Shown: positions 9,254-17,359 of the stretch, piece after piece
How the letters are laid out: each line of letters starts with the position of its first letter
Numbering within the stretch: the stretch's first letter is position 1
Assembly (NCBI GenBank): GCA_903907925.1
Contig: CAIVQB010000121.1
Span: forward strand, 1 to 57,648
From: an uncultured Verrucomicrobiota bacterium
Lineage (GTDB): Bacteria; Verrucomicrobiota; Verrucomicrobiia; Limisphaerales; UBA9464
Reading direction: 5' to 3'
DNA: 57,648 bases
Program-made: the position numbers and the translations under genes
Notes under the pieces: model-generated
Told to the model about the DNA's origin: nothing
The model's input: only the letters and a program-made list of their open reading frames with translations
Database searches by the model: none

Positions 9254-9892
9254 CTACTTCTTTTTCTTCCAGCCGAGATGGACGGTCTGGGTGAAGCGGG
9301 ACAGGAGGCCTTTCTTCTTGGCCTTCTCGCCGACGCCGGGAATGGGGCGGCAACGGGTGTTGCAGTCCGGGCAGAAGAGGAGAACACCGGCGTTGCCGCC
9401 GGACAACTTCACCACGCGGAGTGAGGCGGCATTGAATACCCCGGGACATTTGACCACCGCCATGCAGCCCAATTCGGCCTCGTGGGTTGCCGGAAGCGCC
9501 GGATTCCGGGAGCAGGCGGCACTGCCGTCGGACAGCACCTCGGCGATCCCAGAGGGCTGCGCCGGGACCGGGGCGGCCGCTGCGGGAATGCGGATTTCGT
9601 AGGTTTCCGAATCCAGCCGCAGCTCCACCGCACCCAGTTGGAGTGTCTGTCCCGGGCGGAGAACGGAGGCTTCGATCGGACTGCTGTCGATGAAGGTGCC
9701 GTTGGTGGATTGAAGATCACGGACGCTGACGGTCGGGCCCTCGGGATCGACGGTGATCTCGGCGTGAACGCTGGAAACGCTCGAATCAGCGATGATCATC
9801 TCGTTGGCCGGGTTCCGGCCAACGGTAATCACTCCGCTGTGGAGTTCGTGTTCCAGCGGGTGGGTCATTCCCCTGAGAATAAAGCGAACCAT
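9254..9892 (-). CDS. FHA-domain protein with C-terminal Cys region
   Basis: 212 residues. The N-terminal FHA domain, a phosphothreonine-binding module, spans about residues 15-95 and shows the expected GRNP..., SSVHAEI and DLQSTNGTF elements. A linker rich in Ala/Pro leads to a C-terminal region with five cysteines, including CPDCNTRC near residue 178, which resembles a small zinc-ribbon half, then a very basic tail (LGWKKKK). FHA proteins usually scaffold Ser/Thr-kinase signalling or secretion systems; no kinase gene is in view. It lies 92 bases downstream of mlaD on the same strand and may be co-transcribed with the lipid transporter genes. Confidence 0.82.
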   Translation of the reverse strand: MVRFILRGMTHPLEHELHSGVITVGRNPANEMIIADSSVSSVHAEITVDPEGPTVSVRDLQSTNGTFIDSSPIEASVLRPGQTLQLGAVELRLDSETYEIRIPAAAAPVPAQPSGIAEVLSDGSAACSRNPALPATHEAELGCMAVVKCPGVFNAASLRVVKLSGGNAGVLLFCPDCNTRCRPIPGVGEKAKKKGLLSRFTQTVHLGWKKKK

Positions 9893-9984
9893 GGTTCAGT
9901 CAGATGGCGTCCTTGCGGCGGTACTATTCCCACGGAAACCCCGATGTCGAGTTCCGGTTCGGTGGCAAAAGGAACCCAGTCCGG

Positions 9985-10980
9985 TTAGAACAGGTTGCCA
10001 ATCACCGAACTGAGCACCGTCAGCGGGCCGGTGTCTTCGAGGCCCTCCGTCGCCTTGTCCACCTTTTGCAGGGTGAGCTTCACGTTTTTCAGGAATCCGG
10101 CGTCGTTGACCAACTGGCCGATCGTGCCCTGGCCGCCGTTGATCTTCTGGAAGATCTCCCGGAGGTTGGTCATGGCGGTGGTGGTTTCCGAATAGAGCTT
10201 CTCGTCCTTCAGCAGTTTGCCGACCGTTCCTTCGCCCTTGTTCATGGCGGTCACCATACTGCGGGCTTCCGCGACTGCCGCGCGGGCATCGGTGGCCAGC
10301 GGTCGAATGTCGTCCACGGTCTGGTTGAGGTTGGTGACCGTCGCCAGTGCCGACTGATAGAGGGTGTCCTCCTTGATCAGCTTTCCAACGGTTCCCTGTC
10401 CCTCGGCGATCGTCGTGGAGATGTTCTGGAGATTGCCGAGTATGGCGACCAAACGCGGTTGGTTTTGCTTGAGGAAATCAGTGAAGGGTCCGAGCAGTTT
10501 GTTGAATTCCTCGCCGGTGAAACTGCGGGTCATGTTCTGGACGCCGTCCGCGGCCCCGTCGAGCTTCGTCATGATCGCCGCCAGGTCGGGCTGATCCTTG
10601 GACGTCAACAGGGTCGTGGAATCCGCCAGTGGCGCCTTGTCCGAGCCGAAGGTGAGGGAGATGAAGTTCTGTCCCATCAATCCGGTGAACAGGATGGAGG
10701 CGACACTGTCGGTGCGCACTTCGGCCTCGGGGTCGATGGCCAGTTCCACTTCCACCCTGCCGGCCTTGGGGGCGTGGATGGTGCGGACGCGTCCGATCGA
10801 AACGCCGGCCAGTTTCACCGGGTCGCCGGCCTTCAGGTCGCGGACAGTGGCGAATTGGGCGCGCAAATGTTTGCCGCGGGAAAACAGGGCACCGCTGCCG
10901 ATGAGTTCAAACAGCAGGAACGCGGCGATGACCACGAGGGCGAAGAAGAGGCCGAGGCGGGTTTCGAGGGTGTTTTTCAT
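9985..10980 (-). CDS. mlaD: MlaD-type MCE domain protein
   Basis: 331 residues. An N-terminal membrane anchor (LGLFFALVVIAAFLLFELIG) is followed by one MCE domain (residues about 38-115: LRAQFATVRDLKAGDPVKLA, GVSIGRVRTI, ASILFTGLMGQNFISL), then a long helical tail. The tail repeats a G-(E/Q)-GT(V/I)GKL-(I/L/V)KD-(E/T)LY motif three times, at about residues 193, 248 and 282. MlaD hexamers form the periplasmic lipid-binding ring of Mla-type ABC transporters, which move phospholipids between the membranes. The gene follows the ATPase by 66 bases on the same strand. Longer than E. coli MlaD because of the tail. Confidence 0.9.
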   Translation of the reverse strand: MKNTLETRLGLFFALVVIAAFLLFELIGSGALFSRGKHLRAQFATVRDLKAGDPVKLAGVSIGRVRTIHAPKAGRVEVELAIDPEAEVRTDSVASILFTGLMGQNFISLTFGSDKAPLADSTTLLTSKDQPDLAAIMTKLDGAADGVQNMTRSFTGEEFNKLLGPFTDFLKQNQPRLVAILGNLQNISTTIAEGQGTVGKLIKEDTLYQSALATVTNLNQTVDDIRPLATDARAAVAEARSMVTAMNKGEGTVGKLLKDEKLYSETTTAMTNLREIFQKINGGQGTIGQLVNDAGFLKNVKLTLQKVDKATEGLEDTGPLTVLSSVIGNLF

Positions 10981-11046
10981 GGCGGGCGGAGGGGCGATCG
11001 GGTTGTCGGCGAAAAAAGAGGGTTCGGCGGATGGGTGCGGGTGGAC

Positions 11047-11817
11047 TTAGCCCATGGCGGCGGACTCCGGCGTTTGGAAATCGGCGGCGAGGAACTCCTG
11101 GATCAATGGGTGTTGCGCCGCCCGGATTTCGGCGGGCGAACCGAGGGCGATGATGTTTCCCTCGAGTAGGAAGGCGATTCGATCAGCAATGCCAAACGCG
11201 AGGTCGCGATCGTGGGTCACCACCACTGTCGTCGCGCCCGTGCGGCGGTTGAGGTTGAGGATTTCCCGGCCGATGGTGAGGGCGACCAGCGGATCGAGTT
11301 CGCTGGTGGGTTCATCGAACAGAATCAACTGCGGGTCGGCGACCAACGCGCGGGCGATGGCCACGCGCTTGCGCATGCCGCCGGACAGTTCGTTGGGGTA
11401 TTTGTCGGCCACTTCGGGTCCCAGCTTCACCAGCGCCAGGCGGTCGGCGACGATCCGGTCGATTTCCGCGGGCGGTTTCAGACGGAGTTCGGACAGCATC
11501 AGGCCGACATTCTCCGCCACCGAAAGCGAGTTCAGCAATCCGCCGCTCTGGAAGACCATCGCCAGACGGAAGCGGTCGCCGACGCCTTCGCTGGTGGCCA
11601 GTTCGCCGCCGATCCGGATCTCGCCCGAATCCGGTGATTCGAGTCCGATCAGGTGGCGAAGGAACACCGACTTGCCCGAGCCGCTGGGTCCCATCAGCAC
11701 GAAGATCTCACCGCTGCGGATCTCGAACTCCAGGCCCTTCAACACTGGTTGTTGGCCGAAGGATTTTCGAAGCGAGCGGATCGAAACAGGGATTCCGTTG
11801 GGAGGGCGTGAGGTCAT
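11047..11817 (-). CDS. mlaF: MlaF-type ABC transporter ATPase
   Basis: 256 residues. Complete ABC ATPase: Walker A GPSGSGKS near residue 40, Q-loop VFQSGGLLNSL, signature LSGGMRKRVAIARAL, Walker B LILFDEPTSELDP, and H-loop VVVTHD. The IRSLRKSFG...LKGLEFEI start and the M-R-K-R after the signature are typical of MlaF (YrbF). It supplies ATP hydrolysis to the lipid transporter with the permease encoded immediately upstream (3-base gap) and MlaD downstream. No MlaB or MlaC gene lies in the window. Confidence 0.93.
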   Translation of the reverse strand: MTSRPPNGIPVSIRSLRKSFGQQPVLKGLEFEIRSGEIFVLMGPSGSGKSVFLRHLIGLESPDSGEIRIGGELATSEGVGDRFRLAMVFQSGGLLNSLSVAENVGLMLSELRLKPPAEIDRIVADRLALVKLGPEVADKYPNELSGGMRKRVAIARALVADPQLILFDEPTSELDPLVALTIGREILNLNRRTGATTVVVTHDRDLAFGIADRIAFLLEGNIIALGSPAEIRAAQHPLIQEFLAADFQTPESAAMG

Positions 11818-11820
11818 CGG

Positions 11821-12579
11821 TCAGAAACGCCAACCCTTGTCCAGCGGCAGCAGGAGGCGGGTGAGGACATAATCGAGGACAAGGATGAGCACGATGGAAT
11901 TGACCACCGCCTTCGTGACGCTGCGTCCGATCCCGCGCGGACCGCCGATCGTCGTGAGACCCTGATGACAGGACACGACGCCGATGACGATGGCGAAGAC
12001 GAACGACTTGATCAGCCCGTTGGCGATGTCGCTCACTTCCACCACTTGGCGGAGATTTCCGAAGTACGAGGACCACGACACGCCGATCCGGTCGTTGAGG
12101 CCGGCGACCAGCGCACCGCCGAGCCATCCGACGAGGTTGGCGAAGATCACCAGACAGGGCAGGGCGATGCTGATGGCGATGACCCGCGGAACCACCAGGT
12201 AACGGATCGGATTGATGTTCAGGGTCCGGAGCGCGTCGATTTCCTGGTAGACCCGCATGGAGCCGAGTTCAGCCGCCATGGCGGATCCGATGCGTCCGGC
12301 GATCAGCACCGCCATCATCACCGGGGCGAGTTCCTTGCACAAACCTAGGGCGACCAACCCGCCGAGGGAGGATCCGAGTCCGCGTTCGGCTAACAGCGGC
12401 CCGGTCTGGAGCGCGAGAACCCCGCCGATGAACAGCGACAGCGTGCAGGCCATGAAAAGGCTGGCGTTGCCGATGTCGAACAGTTGTTCAGCGATCTTCC
12501 GCCGGTCCTGCCAGGCACGGGGCAGCGATCCGAGCGTGGCGCCCAGCAGCATCAGAATTTCGCCGAGGTTTTGAAACAT
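11821..12579 (-). CDS. mlaE: MlaE-type ABC transporter permease
   Basis: 252 residues with an N-terminal amphipathic segment and five or so membrane helices. Family motifs: ALQTGPLLAERG, GLCKELAPVMMAVLIAGRIG, SAMAAELGSMRVYQEIDALR (the EQxxAL-like coupling segment contacting the ATPase), and VVIGVVSCHQGL-like IVIGVVSCHQG near the C-terminus. It is the inner-membrane permease of an Mla/Tgt-like phospholipid transporter. ATG 12579 matches the usual family start; the frame extends to 12633 without conserved sequence. First gene of the mlaE-mlaF-mlaD run. Verrucomicrobial homologues often lack the other Mla partners nearby, as here. Confidence 0.93.
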   Translation of the reverse strand: MFQNLGEILMLLGATLGSLPRAWQDRRKIAEQLFDIGNASLFMACTLSLFIGGVLALQTGPLLAERGLGSSLGGLVALGLCKELAPVMMAVLIAGRIGSAMAAELGSMRVYQEIDALRTLNINPIRYLVVPRVIAISIALPCLVIFANLVGWLGGALVAGLNDRIGVSWSSYFGNLRQVVEVSDIANGLIKSFVFAIVIGVVSCHQGLTTIGGPRGIGRSVTKAVVNSIVLILVLDYVLTRLLLPLDKGWRF

Positions 12580-12703
12580 GGTCAGTGGGAGCCCGGCCGG
12601 CTTGGACCAGGGATCAGACCCGGGGACGGCCAAGGATCCGAACAGACACCGGTGAGAGTGCCGCGAAGGTGTCGCATGTCAAAGCGGGTGTTGGTCCACA
12701 GGA

Positions 12704-14200
12704 TTAGGGAGTCGCGGTCGGCTTCGGACCAGTGCCGGCGGGCGCAGGTACCGCCGGCGCGGGAGAAGCCGGCGGGGCGAAACGGGTCCAGAAAAACCGC
12801 CAATGGAGATGTTCAGCCTCGCGACGGGTGCGGATTAGTCCGAAGAGGAACGATTGGTGCGCTTCGGTCTTCGCTGCGTCCCGGCGCCAAAGATTCCACA
12901 GCAACGACTGGCTCGAATGGCCGGTCTTGGGATTGAATTCCGCGCGATACAGCGACCAGAGGGGTGCCCAACTGCGGTCGATCGATTTGTTGCCGGCGAT
13001 CACCGGTTCGGACACCGCGAGGATTTGGAGCCGTTCGCGTCCGTCGAGATCGTGGGTGAAGGAGAACAGTGGCCAGAGATCGCGTCGCAGCCGGTAGTCG
13101 CCGGTCGCCGGATTGACCAGGCGGGTGTCGGAATAGGGGAACCACAGGATGCGGGTGCGTTCGCGGACGATCTCCGGAGCCCGGACCAGACGGTGGGTGT
13201 AGAGCGGCCAGAGGAAGAAATCGGTCTGGAGCGTGGCATTGGTCGCGCGTCCCCACAGCGGCCAGATCCGGTTGGCGTGTTTTCCTTCGCCCCGCGCCCA
13301 TCCGATGAAGGGAAACGGCATGCCCCATTCCTCGAACTTCGCCTCGCGATCCACCGTATGGCTGATGAACGGCCACGGGATGGAGGTGTTATCGCGCGCC
13401 GGCGACCGCTGGATGCTGTAAAGCGGGATCAGGATGCGCCGGCGTTCCTCGTTGGTGGTGCCGAGATTGAGACTCTCGTGATGAAAAAAGGGAAACAGCG
13501 CGAACCATTTGTCATAGCCCGGAACGACCTCGGGCTCGTCGGTGAGCCGATTGGTCCGCGTCACGGGCTGTTTCGTCTCGTGGCCGGCGAGCGGAAGAAT
13601 CTGCCAGCCCTGAACACCGCCGCCGTGCCGGAAATGAATGAACGGAAACAGGTAGTTGTCGGTTTCCATCGCGCCCTTGCGCGACCAGACGTAGAGCGGT
13701 GCGGCCACGAAGCGGACCTCGTCGCGGAAGAGATGATTCTGGAAATGTCCGTAGAACGGCAGCAGCGACCAGTAATCATTGGTGTGCTGGGTCGAGGTCT
13801 GGGAGAAGAAGAACGGGAACAGGTTTCGGCGGTGTTTCACCTCGCCGTCCTGGCTGGTGCCGCCGTGGAAGTTCAGGAATTGGGCGACGTGCAGCCGCCA
13901 TTCGGTGCCAAACCGGTCATAGCTCAGGGCCGGATAGAGGAAGTCGAACTCCACCCGTTCGATCTCGGGCTCCTGATAAAGCGAGGCAAACGGGGCGATG
14001 GTCCACAGCGAATAGGCGCCCTTTTCGCCTTCCTGCGTGCTGAACAGCGGGCCGATAAATTCTTCGCGTTCCCCGGCTTCGAGGGTGAGGCCGAATTGAT
14101 GGAACAAAGGGCCAGCCTCGACCAGATTCGCGGGCGCAGCTTGCAACAGCCCGCCCAGGAGGCCGGTGGCGATCAGAAGTGCGGCAAGGCGTCGGCCCAT
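12704..14200 (-). CDS. Exported aromatic-rich repeat protein, unknown function
   Basis: 498 residues. A signal peptide (RRLAALLIATGLLGGLLQAA) is followed by a body full of short motifs such as LFPFF, WSLLPFYG, YLFPFIHF, WPLWGR, FFLWPLYTH, RILWFPYS and DLWPLFSF, separated by about 25-45 charged residues. This spacing of W/F-P-hydrophobic motifs suggests a repeated beta-hairpin or propeller-like surface protein, possibly outer-membrane. The C-terminus ends in an Ala/Pro-rich tail. I do not recognise a characterised family. It is upstream of mlaE on the same strand with a 124-base gap. The ATG at 14200 is chosen for the signal peptide. Confidence 0.7.
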   Translation of the reverse strand: MGRRLAALLIATGLLGGLLQAAPANLVEAGPLFHQFGLTLEAGEREEFIGPLFSTQEGEKGAYSLWTIAPFASLYQEPEIERVEFDFLYPALSYDRFGTEWRLHVAQFLNFHGGTSQDGEVKHRRNLFPFFFSQTSTQHTNDYWSLLPFYGHFQNHLFRDEVRFVAAPLYVWSRKGAMETDNYLFPFIHFRHGGGVQGWQILPLAGHETKQPVTRTNRLTDEPEVVPGYDKWFALFPFFHHESLNLGTTNEERRRILIPLYSIQRSPARDNTSIPWPFISHTVDREAKFEEWGMPFPFIGWARGEGKHANRIWPLWGRATNATLQTDFFLWPLYTHRLVRAPEIVRERTRILWFPYSDTRLVNPATGDYRLRRDLWPLFSFTHDLDGRERLQILAVSEPVIAGNKSIDRSWAPLWSLYRAEFNPKTGHSSQSLLWNLWRRDAAKTEAHQSFLFGLIRTRREAEHLHWRFFWTRFAPPASPAPAVPAPAGTGPKPTATP

Positions 14201-14306
14201 TGTCGAGGGCGCGAACCCTCGGCGATGGACGGCTCCGATGCAAGAAACACGGTGAACCCCGGAGATCCCTTTCCGTTCCGAGAATGCGGTGATTCCAGCC
14301 CCGGCG

Positions 14307-14336
14307 TTGACATTCAGGGCGCTGGCGTGGCATTCT
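14307..14336 (+). promoter_or_regulatory. Possible promoter for a small RNA
   Basis: TTGACA at 14307-14312 matches the -35 consensus exactly. The best -10 candidate, CATTCT at 14331-14336 with an 18-base spacer, is weak. It points at the terminator at 14507-14542. Confidence 0.25.
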
Positions 14337-14506
14337 AGCGGCCTGTTGGAATGAATTTCATTCGCAAATCCGTGGTGATCGTAGCCGTCCAGCGCCTCCA
14401 GAAAGGCGCCGCGATGGCTTGCTCCCGGCATGCGTCCTGGATGCAGACACCGGGGCGGGGCGGAGTGGGGATGATTTCAAGGTAAAGCGACCAATACCGA
14501 TTTCAC

Positions 14507-14542
14507 AAAAACCCACGACTGCCCAGGCGGTCGTGGGTTTTT
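14507..14542. terminator. Strong bidirectional intrinsic terminator
   Basis: A 13-bp perfect stem AAAAACCCACGAC / GTCGTGGGTTTTT with a 10-base loop, giving a U-run in both directions. It lies between two diverging genes, so it ends neither of them. That implies an unannotated transcript or a leader attenuator for the gene at 14620. Confidence 0.8.
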
Positions 14543-14619
14543 GCATTTTGGCACCCCACCGACACCCAACAGAGGCCCTGCACCACCAGTTTCAACCGCA
14601 CTTTGACTCAACTCATTTT

Positions 14620-14964
14620 ATGAAAAACACAGTTCTGGATCCACCGGTCGAAAGACCGCCGGTGAACCGGTTCGCCGAGGCGACCGAGCCACCGGCCCCA
14701 TTCACCCTGACCACGGAAACCCAATTGGAACGCCTCAAGAACCGGCTTCTGCGGGAAGCGGTTGCCGCTGCCGCCAGCCCGGCCATGCTCGCCCCATTGC
14801 GGCGGGCTGCCAACGAGGCCGCCGCGCTGGCGTGGTTGGAGCCGCATCCGCTCCTGGTGTTTCCGGTGTTGCTGGGCGAGAAAATCCTCGAAGCCCGCCT
14901 CCGGGAACAACGGCAACAACGGATCCACGCCCGACGCGGGAACCTGATCGAGGAGGCCGCATGA
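14620..14964 (+). CDS. Small hypothetical protein
   Basis: 114 residues, unrecognised. Pro-rich N-terminus, then an Ala/Leu/Arg-rich predicted helical segment (ETQLERLKNRLLREAVAAAA and onward to about residue 112). No signal peptide or membrane helix. The ATG at 14620 is preceded by A/T-rich sequence after the terminator at 14542. Its stop overlaps the ATG of a 43-codon ORF as ATGA, and the antiporter gene follows. Codon use looks like that of neighbouring genes, with G/C-rich third positions, which supports it being real. Confidence 0.6.
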   Translation: MKNTVLDPPVERPPVNRFAEATEPPAPFTLTTETQLERLKNRLLREAVAAAASPAMLAPLRRAANEAAALAWLEPHPLLVFPVLLGEKILEARLREQRQQRIHARRGNLIEEAA

Positions 14965-15092
14965 TACATCGCATTCTCTCGCAGATTCCATCGAAGGTTC
15001 CCGCGGTATCCCGTATCGCGCTGGCCGGAATGAAGGGGCTCCGGGGTCGAGTTCAGCGGCTTCACCTGCACCGAATGCAGGCTGGCTGCTGA
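14961..15092 (+). CDS. Tiny basic ORF, coupled to upstream gene
   Basis: 43 residues, start overlapping the upstream stop as ATGA. The peptide is strongly basic (MIHRILSQIPSKVPAVSRIA, then RGRVQRLHLHRMQ) with a C-terminal Cys and could form an amphipathic helix. There is no family match I know. The coupling and position support translation, but a chance ORF of this length cannot be excluded. Confidence 0.35.
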   Translation: MIHRILSQIPSKVPAVSRIALAGMKGLRGRVQRLHLHRMQAGC

Positions 15093-15157
15093 ACCCGACC
15101 CCGGAGTTCAGTCTTCCCTTGCCGCATCGTCGGCTGTCGGCGCAGGCTGATCCCGGC

Positions 15158-16597
15158 ATGTTTCTCGTCGCCCTGACCCAGGCGCCGAACCCGTGGATGA
15201 TCATCCCGTTCGCCGCTCTCCTCGCCATCATTGCGCTCGCGCCCCTCTTTTTTGGGGATTGGTGGGGACGCCACTACCCCAAGGTGGCCTTCGGCCTGGC
15301 CGCAATTGTAGTCGCCTACTACTGCATTGGTCTGCAGGCCTATGCTGACGTTGGGCATACCGCCCACGAGTATCTCAGCTTCATTTGCCTGATTGGCTCG
15401 CTCTTCGTGGTGAGCGGCGGCATTCACATCAGTGTCCGCGGTGAAACCACGCCTTCGTTCAACACCGTGTTCCTCTTCATCGGCGCGCTTCTCGCCAACC
15501 TGCTGGGCACGACCGGAGCCTCGATGCTGCTCATCCGGCCCTGGATCCGGATGAACAAATACCGGCTCACCGGCCATCACATCGTTTTCTTCATTTTCAT
15601 CATTTCCAACGTCGGTGGCTGCCTCACGCCCATCGGCGATCCGCCGCTGTTCCTGGGCTATCTCAAGGGGGTTCCGTTCTGGTGGGTCGCGGAACACTGC
15701 TGGCCGGTGTGGGCCACCGGGCTGGGGCTTCTGCTGGCGATGTTTTTTGTGGTCGATGCGCGCAATTACCGGAAGGCCCCGCGCGCAATTCGCGCGGAAC
15801 ACGCGGAGCATCCGGATTGGTTCCGCTTCGACGGACTCGGCAATGTCTTCTTTCTGGCGATCATCATCGGTGCGGTTTTATTTGCGGGCCAGCCACCGTT
15901 CTTGCGCGAAGGTCTCATGCTGGCCGCGGCCGCCGGTTCCTATTTCACCACCCGCCGCCAGGTGCATGAATCGAACCACTTCAATTTCCATCCGGTAAAG
16001 GAGGTGGCGATCCTGTTTGTCGGTATCTTTGCCACCATGATGCCGGCATTGGATTGGTTGTCCGTCCGGGCCGGTGCGATGGGTTCTCCCTCGCCCGCCT
16101 TCTTCTACTGGGGCAGCGGTGTTCTGAGCAGCGTCCTGGACAATGCGCCGACCTACCTGAGCTTCCTGAGCGCGATCTTCGGCGCCTACATCGATCCCGA
16201 CACCGTCCAGCAGGTTCAACACCTCATCCAATCGGGCGGCGCCGACATCGGGACCTACGTCCACGGCGATCACGCGGAGCAGGTACGGCAGACCTTTGCG
16301 GCCCTGCAGAAATATCACTCCGACGGTCTCGCGGCCCACACCATCGGGACCGAGGAGATTGAAATGGCCTTCCTGGTCGGGAACGCCGCCTTCAACCAAT
16401 TCATCGTGGCCATCTCGGCGGGCGCGGTCTTCTTCGGAGCCAACACCTACATCGGGAACGGTCCCAACTTCATGGTGAAGGCCATTGCCGATCATCAGGG
16501 AGCCCACACCCCGTCGTTCGTGCGCTACGTCACCCACTACACCCTGCCGATCATGCTGCCCATGCTGATCATCGTCTGGCTGATTTTCTTCCGCTAG
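15158..16597 (+). CDS. nhaD: NhaD-type sodium/proton antiporter
   Basis: 479 residues with about 12 hydrophobic helices in the ArsB/NhaD ion-transporter fold. Recognisable parts: IHISVRGETTPSFNTVFLF, then LLGTTGASMLLIRP (helix-break region of the first half), FFIFIISNVGGCLTPIGDPP followed by LFLGYLKGVPF (hallmark of NhaD), and LDNAPTYLSFLSAIFG plus FFGANTYIGNGPNFMVKAIA in the second half. It should exchange Na+ or Li+ for H+ across the inner membrane. The ATG at 15158 starts just before the first hydrophobic segment; an in-frame start at 15119 would add 13 residues. It is 65 bases downstream of the small ORF pair. Confidence 0.9.
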   Translation: MFLVALTQAPNPWMIIPFAALLAIIALAPLFFGDWWGRHYPKVAFGLAAIVVAYYCIGLQAYADVGHTAHEYLSFICLIGSLFVVSGGIHISVRGETTPSFNTVFLFIGALLANLLGTTGASMLLIRPWIRMNKYRLTGHHIVFFIFIISNVGGCLTPIGDPPLFLGYLKGVPFWWVAEHCWPVWATGLGLLLAMFFVVDARNYRKAPRAIRAEHAEHPDWFRFDGLGNVFFLAIIIGAVLFAGQPPFLREGLMLAAAAGSYFTTRRQVHESNHFNFHPVKEVAILFVGIFATMMPALDWLSVRAGAMGSPSPAFFYWGSGVLSSVLDNAPTYLSFLSAIFGAYIDPDTVQQVQHLIQSGGADIGTYVHGDHAEQVRQTFAALQKYHSDGLAAHTIGTEEIEMAFLVGNAAFNQFIVAISAGAVFFGANTYIGNGPNFMVKAIADHQGAHTPSFVRYVTHYTLPIMLPMLIIVWLIFFR

Positions 16598-16789
16598 GAC
16601 AGGAACGCGCTCTGAGGAGGCGCAGAGTAGGGCAAGGCTCCCTCCCGCCGAGCCGCGGCTCACGGACGTATTTGATCACGATCCGATGCGTACCAATGCG
16701 CCCGTGATCTGCGGCTCCGCGTCAGCCCGTTATCGGCCTTTCCCCTTTCAACTCTTCAGCTCATAAACTCTTCAACCCGCCCCTCTCGC

Positions 16790-17359
16790 TCACAGAAAGT
16801 CGTGTTCTTCCGGCCGAACCACGAGGACCGGACAGGGGGCGTGCCGGACGATTTTCTCCGCGACGCTGCCGAGGAGCGCGTGCTGGAGCCCGGTGTAGCC
16901 GTGGGTGGCGACGACGATCAGGTCGGTGGACTGGGCCTTGGCGGCGTCGACGACTTCCTTCCACGCGCGTCCGATGCGGACCTGGGTCTGCACCGGAATG
17001 GTGGCACCGAGTTCGGCACCGAGCTGTTTGAGACGGCGTTGGAATTCCGCGAGGCGTTGTTCCTCGGCCTCCTGGGGTTCGACCGGCATGTAGCCGAACT
17101 CGACCGGGTACACGATGGGTTCGATCACGTGCAGCAGCATCAGGCTGGCTCCGAATTGTTCGGCGAAGGGACGTGCGTAGCGGATCGCCTTCTGGCTGGG
17201 AGTGGAGAAATCGACCGGCACCATGATCTTCCGCAGCTTGAAGCGGATCGGGGCGAGGTCGATGACGGGAGCGCTGGCGACGCGGTGGCCGGTCCGGTCG
17301 GTGACGACCAGCCGGGCACCGGCCTTGGGAGTGGAACGACCGGGTTTGACAGGTTTCAT
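16790..17359 (-). CDS. Universal stress protein (UspA family)
   Basis: 189 residues with a basic N-terminal extension of about 45 residues before a single Usp domain: KIMVPVDFSTPSQKAIRYA, LMLLHVIEP, then DLIVVATHGYTGLQHALLGS (the G-x2-G-x9-G(S/T)-like ATP-binding motif reads HGYTGLQHALLGSVAEKIVR), and CPVLVVRP at the end. Usp proteins bind ATP or are redox/stress modulators. The start ATG overlaps the stop of the upstream CBM48 gene as ATGA, so the two are translationally coupled. The pairing suggests a stress-linked role tied to glycogen or carbohydrate state, an inference only. Confidence 0.88.
   Translation of the reverse strand: MKPVKPGRSTPKAGARLVVTDRTGHRVASAPVIDLAPIRFKLRKIMVPVDFSTPSQKAIRYARPFAEQFGASLMLLHVIEPIVYPVEFGYMPVEPQEAEEQRLAEFQRRLKQLGAELGATIPVQTQVRIGRAWKEVVDAAKAQSTDLIVVATHGYTGLQHALLGSVAEKIVRHAPCPVLVVRPEEHDFL

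Larger units (their letters stand above)
14201..14619. other. Divergent intergenic region with orphan terminator
   Basis: 419 bases without a supported protein gene, between two diverging genes. It holds a promoter-like TTGACA at 14307-14312 and a strong bidirectional terminator at 14507-14542. A short RNA of roughly 200 bases on the plus strand would fit between them. I did not recognise a known RNA family in the segment. Confidence 0.45.

Noticed and set aside
7780-9387. 535-residue antisense ORF over the sugar dehydrogenase and FHA region
   Set aside because: Shadow frame; Arg/Ala-rich composition with no domain and it crosses the intergenic repeats.
12854-14338. 494-residue plus-strand ORF opposite the aromatic repeat protein
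   Set aside because: The minus-strand frame has a signal peptide and regular motifs; the plus-strand frame has none.
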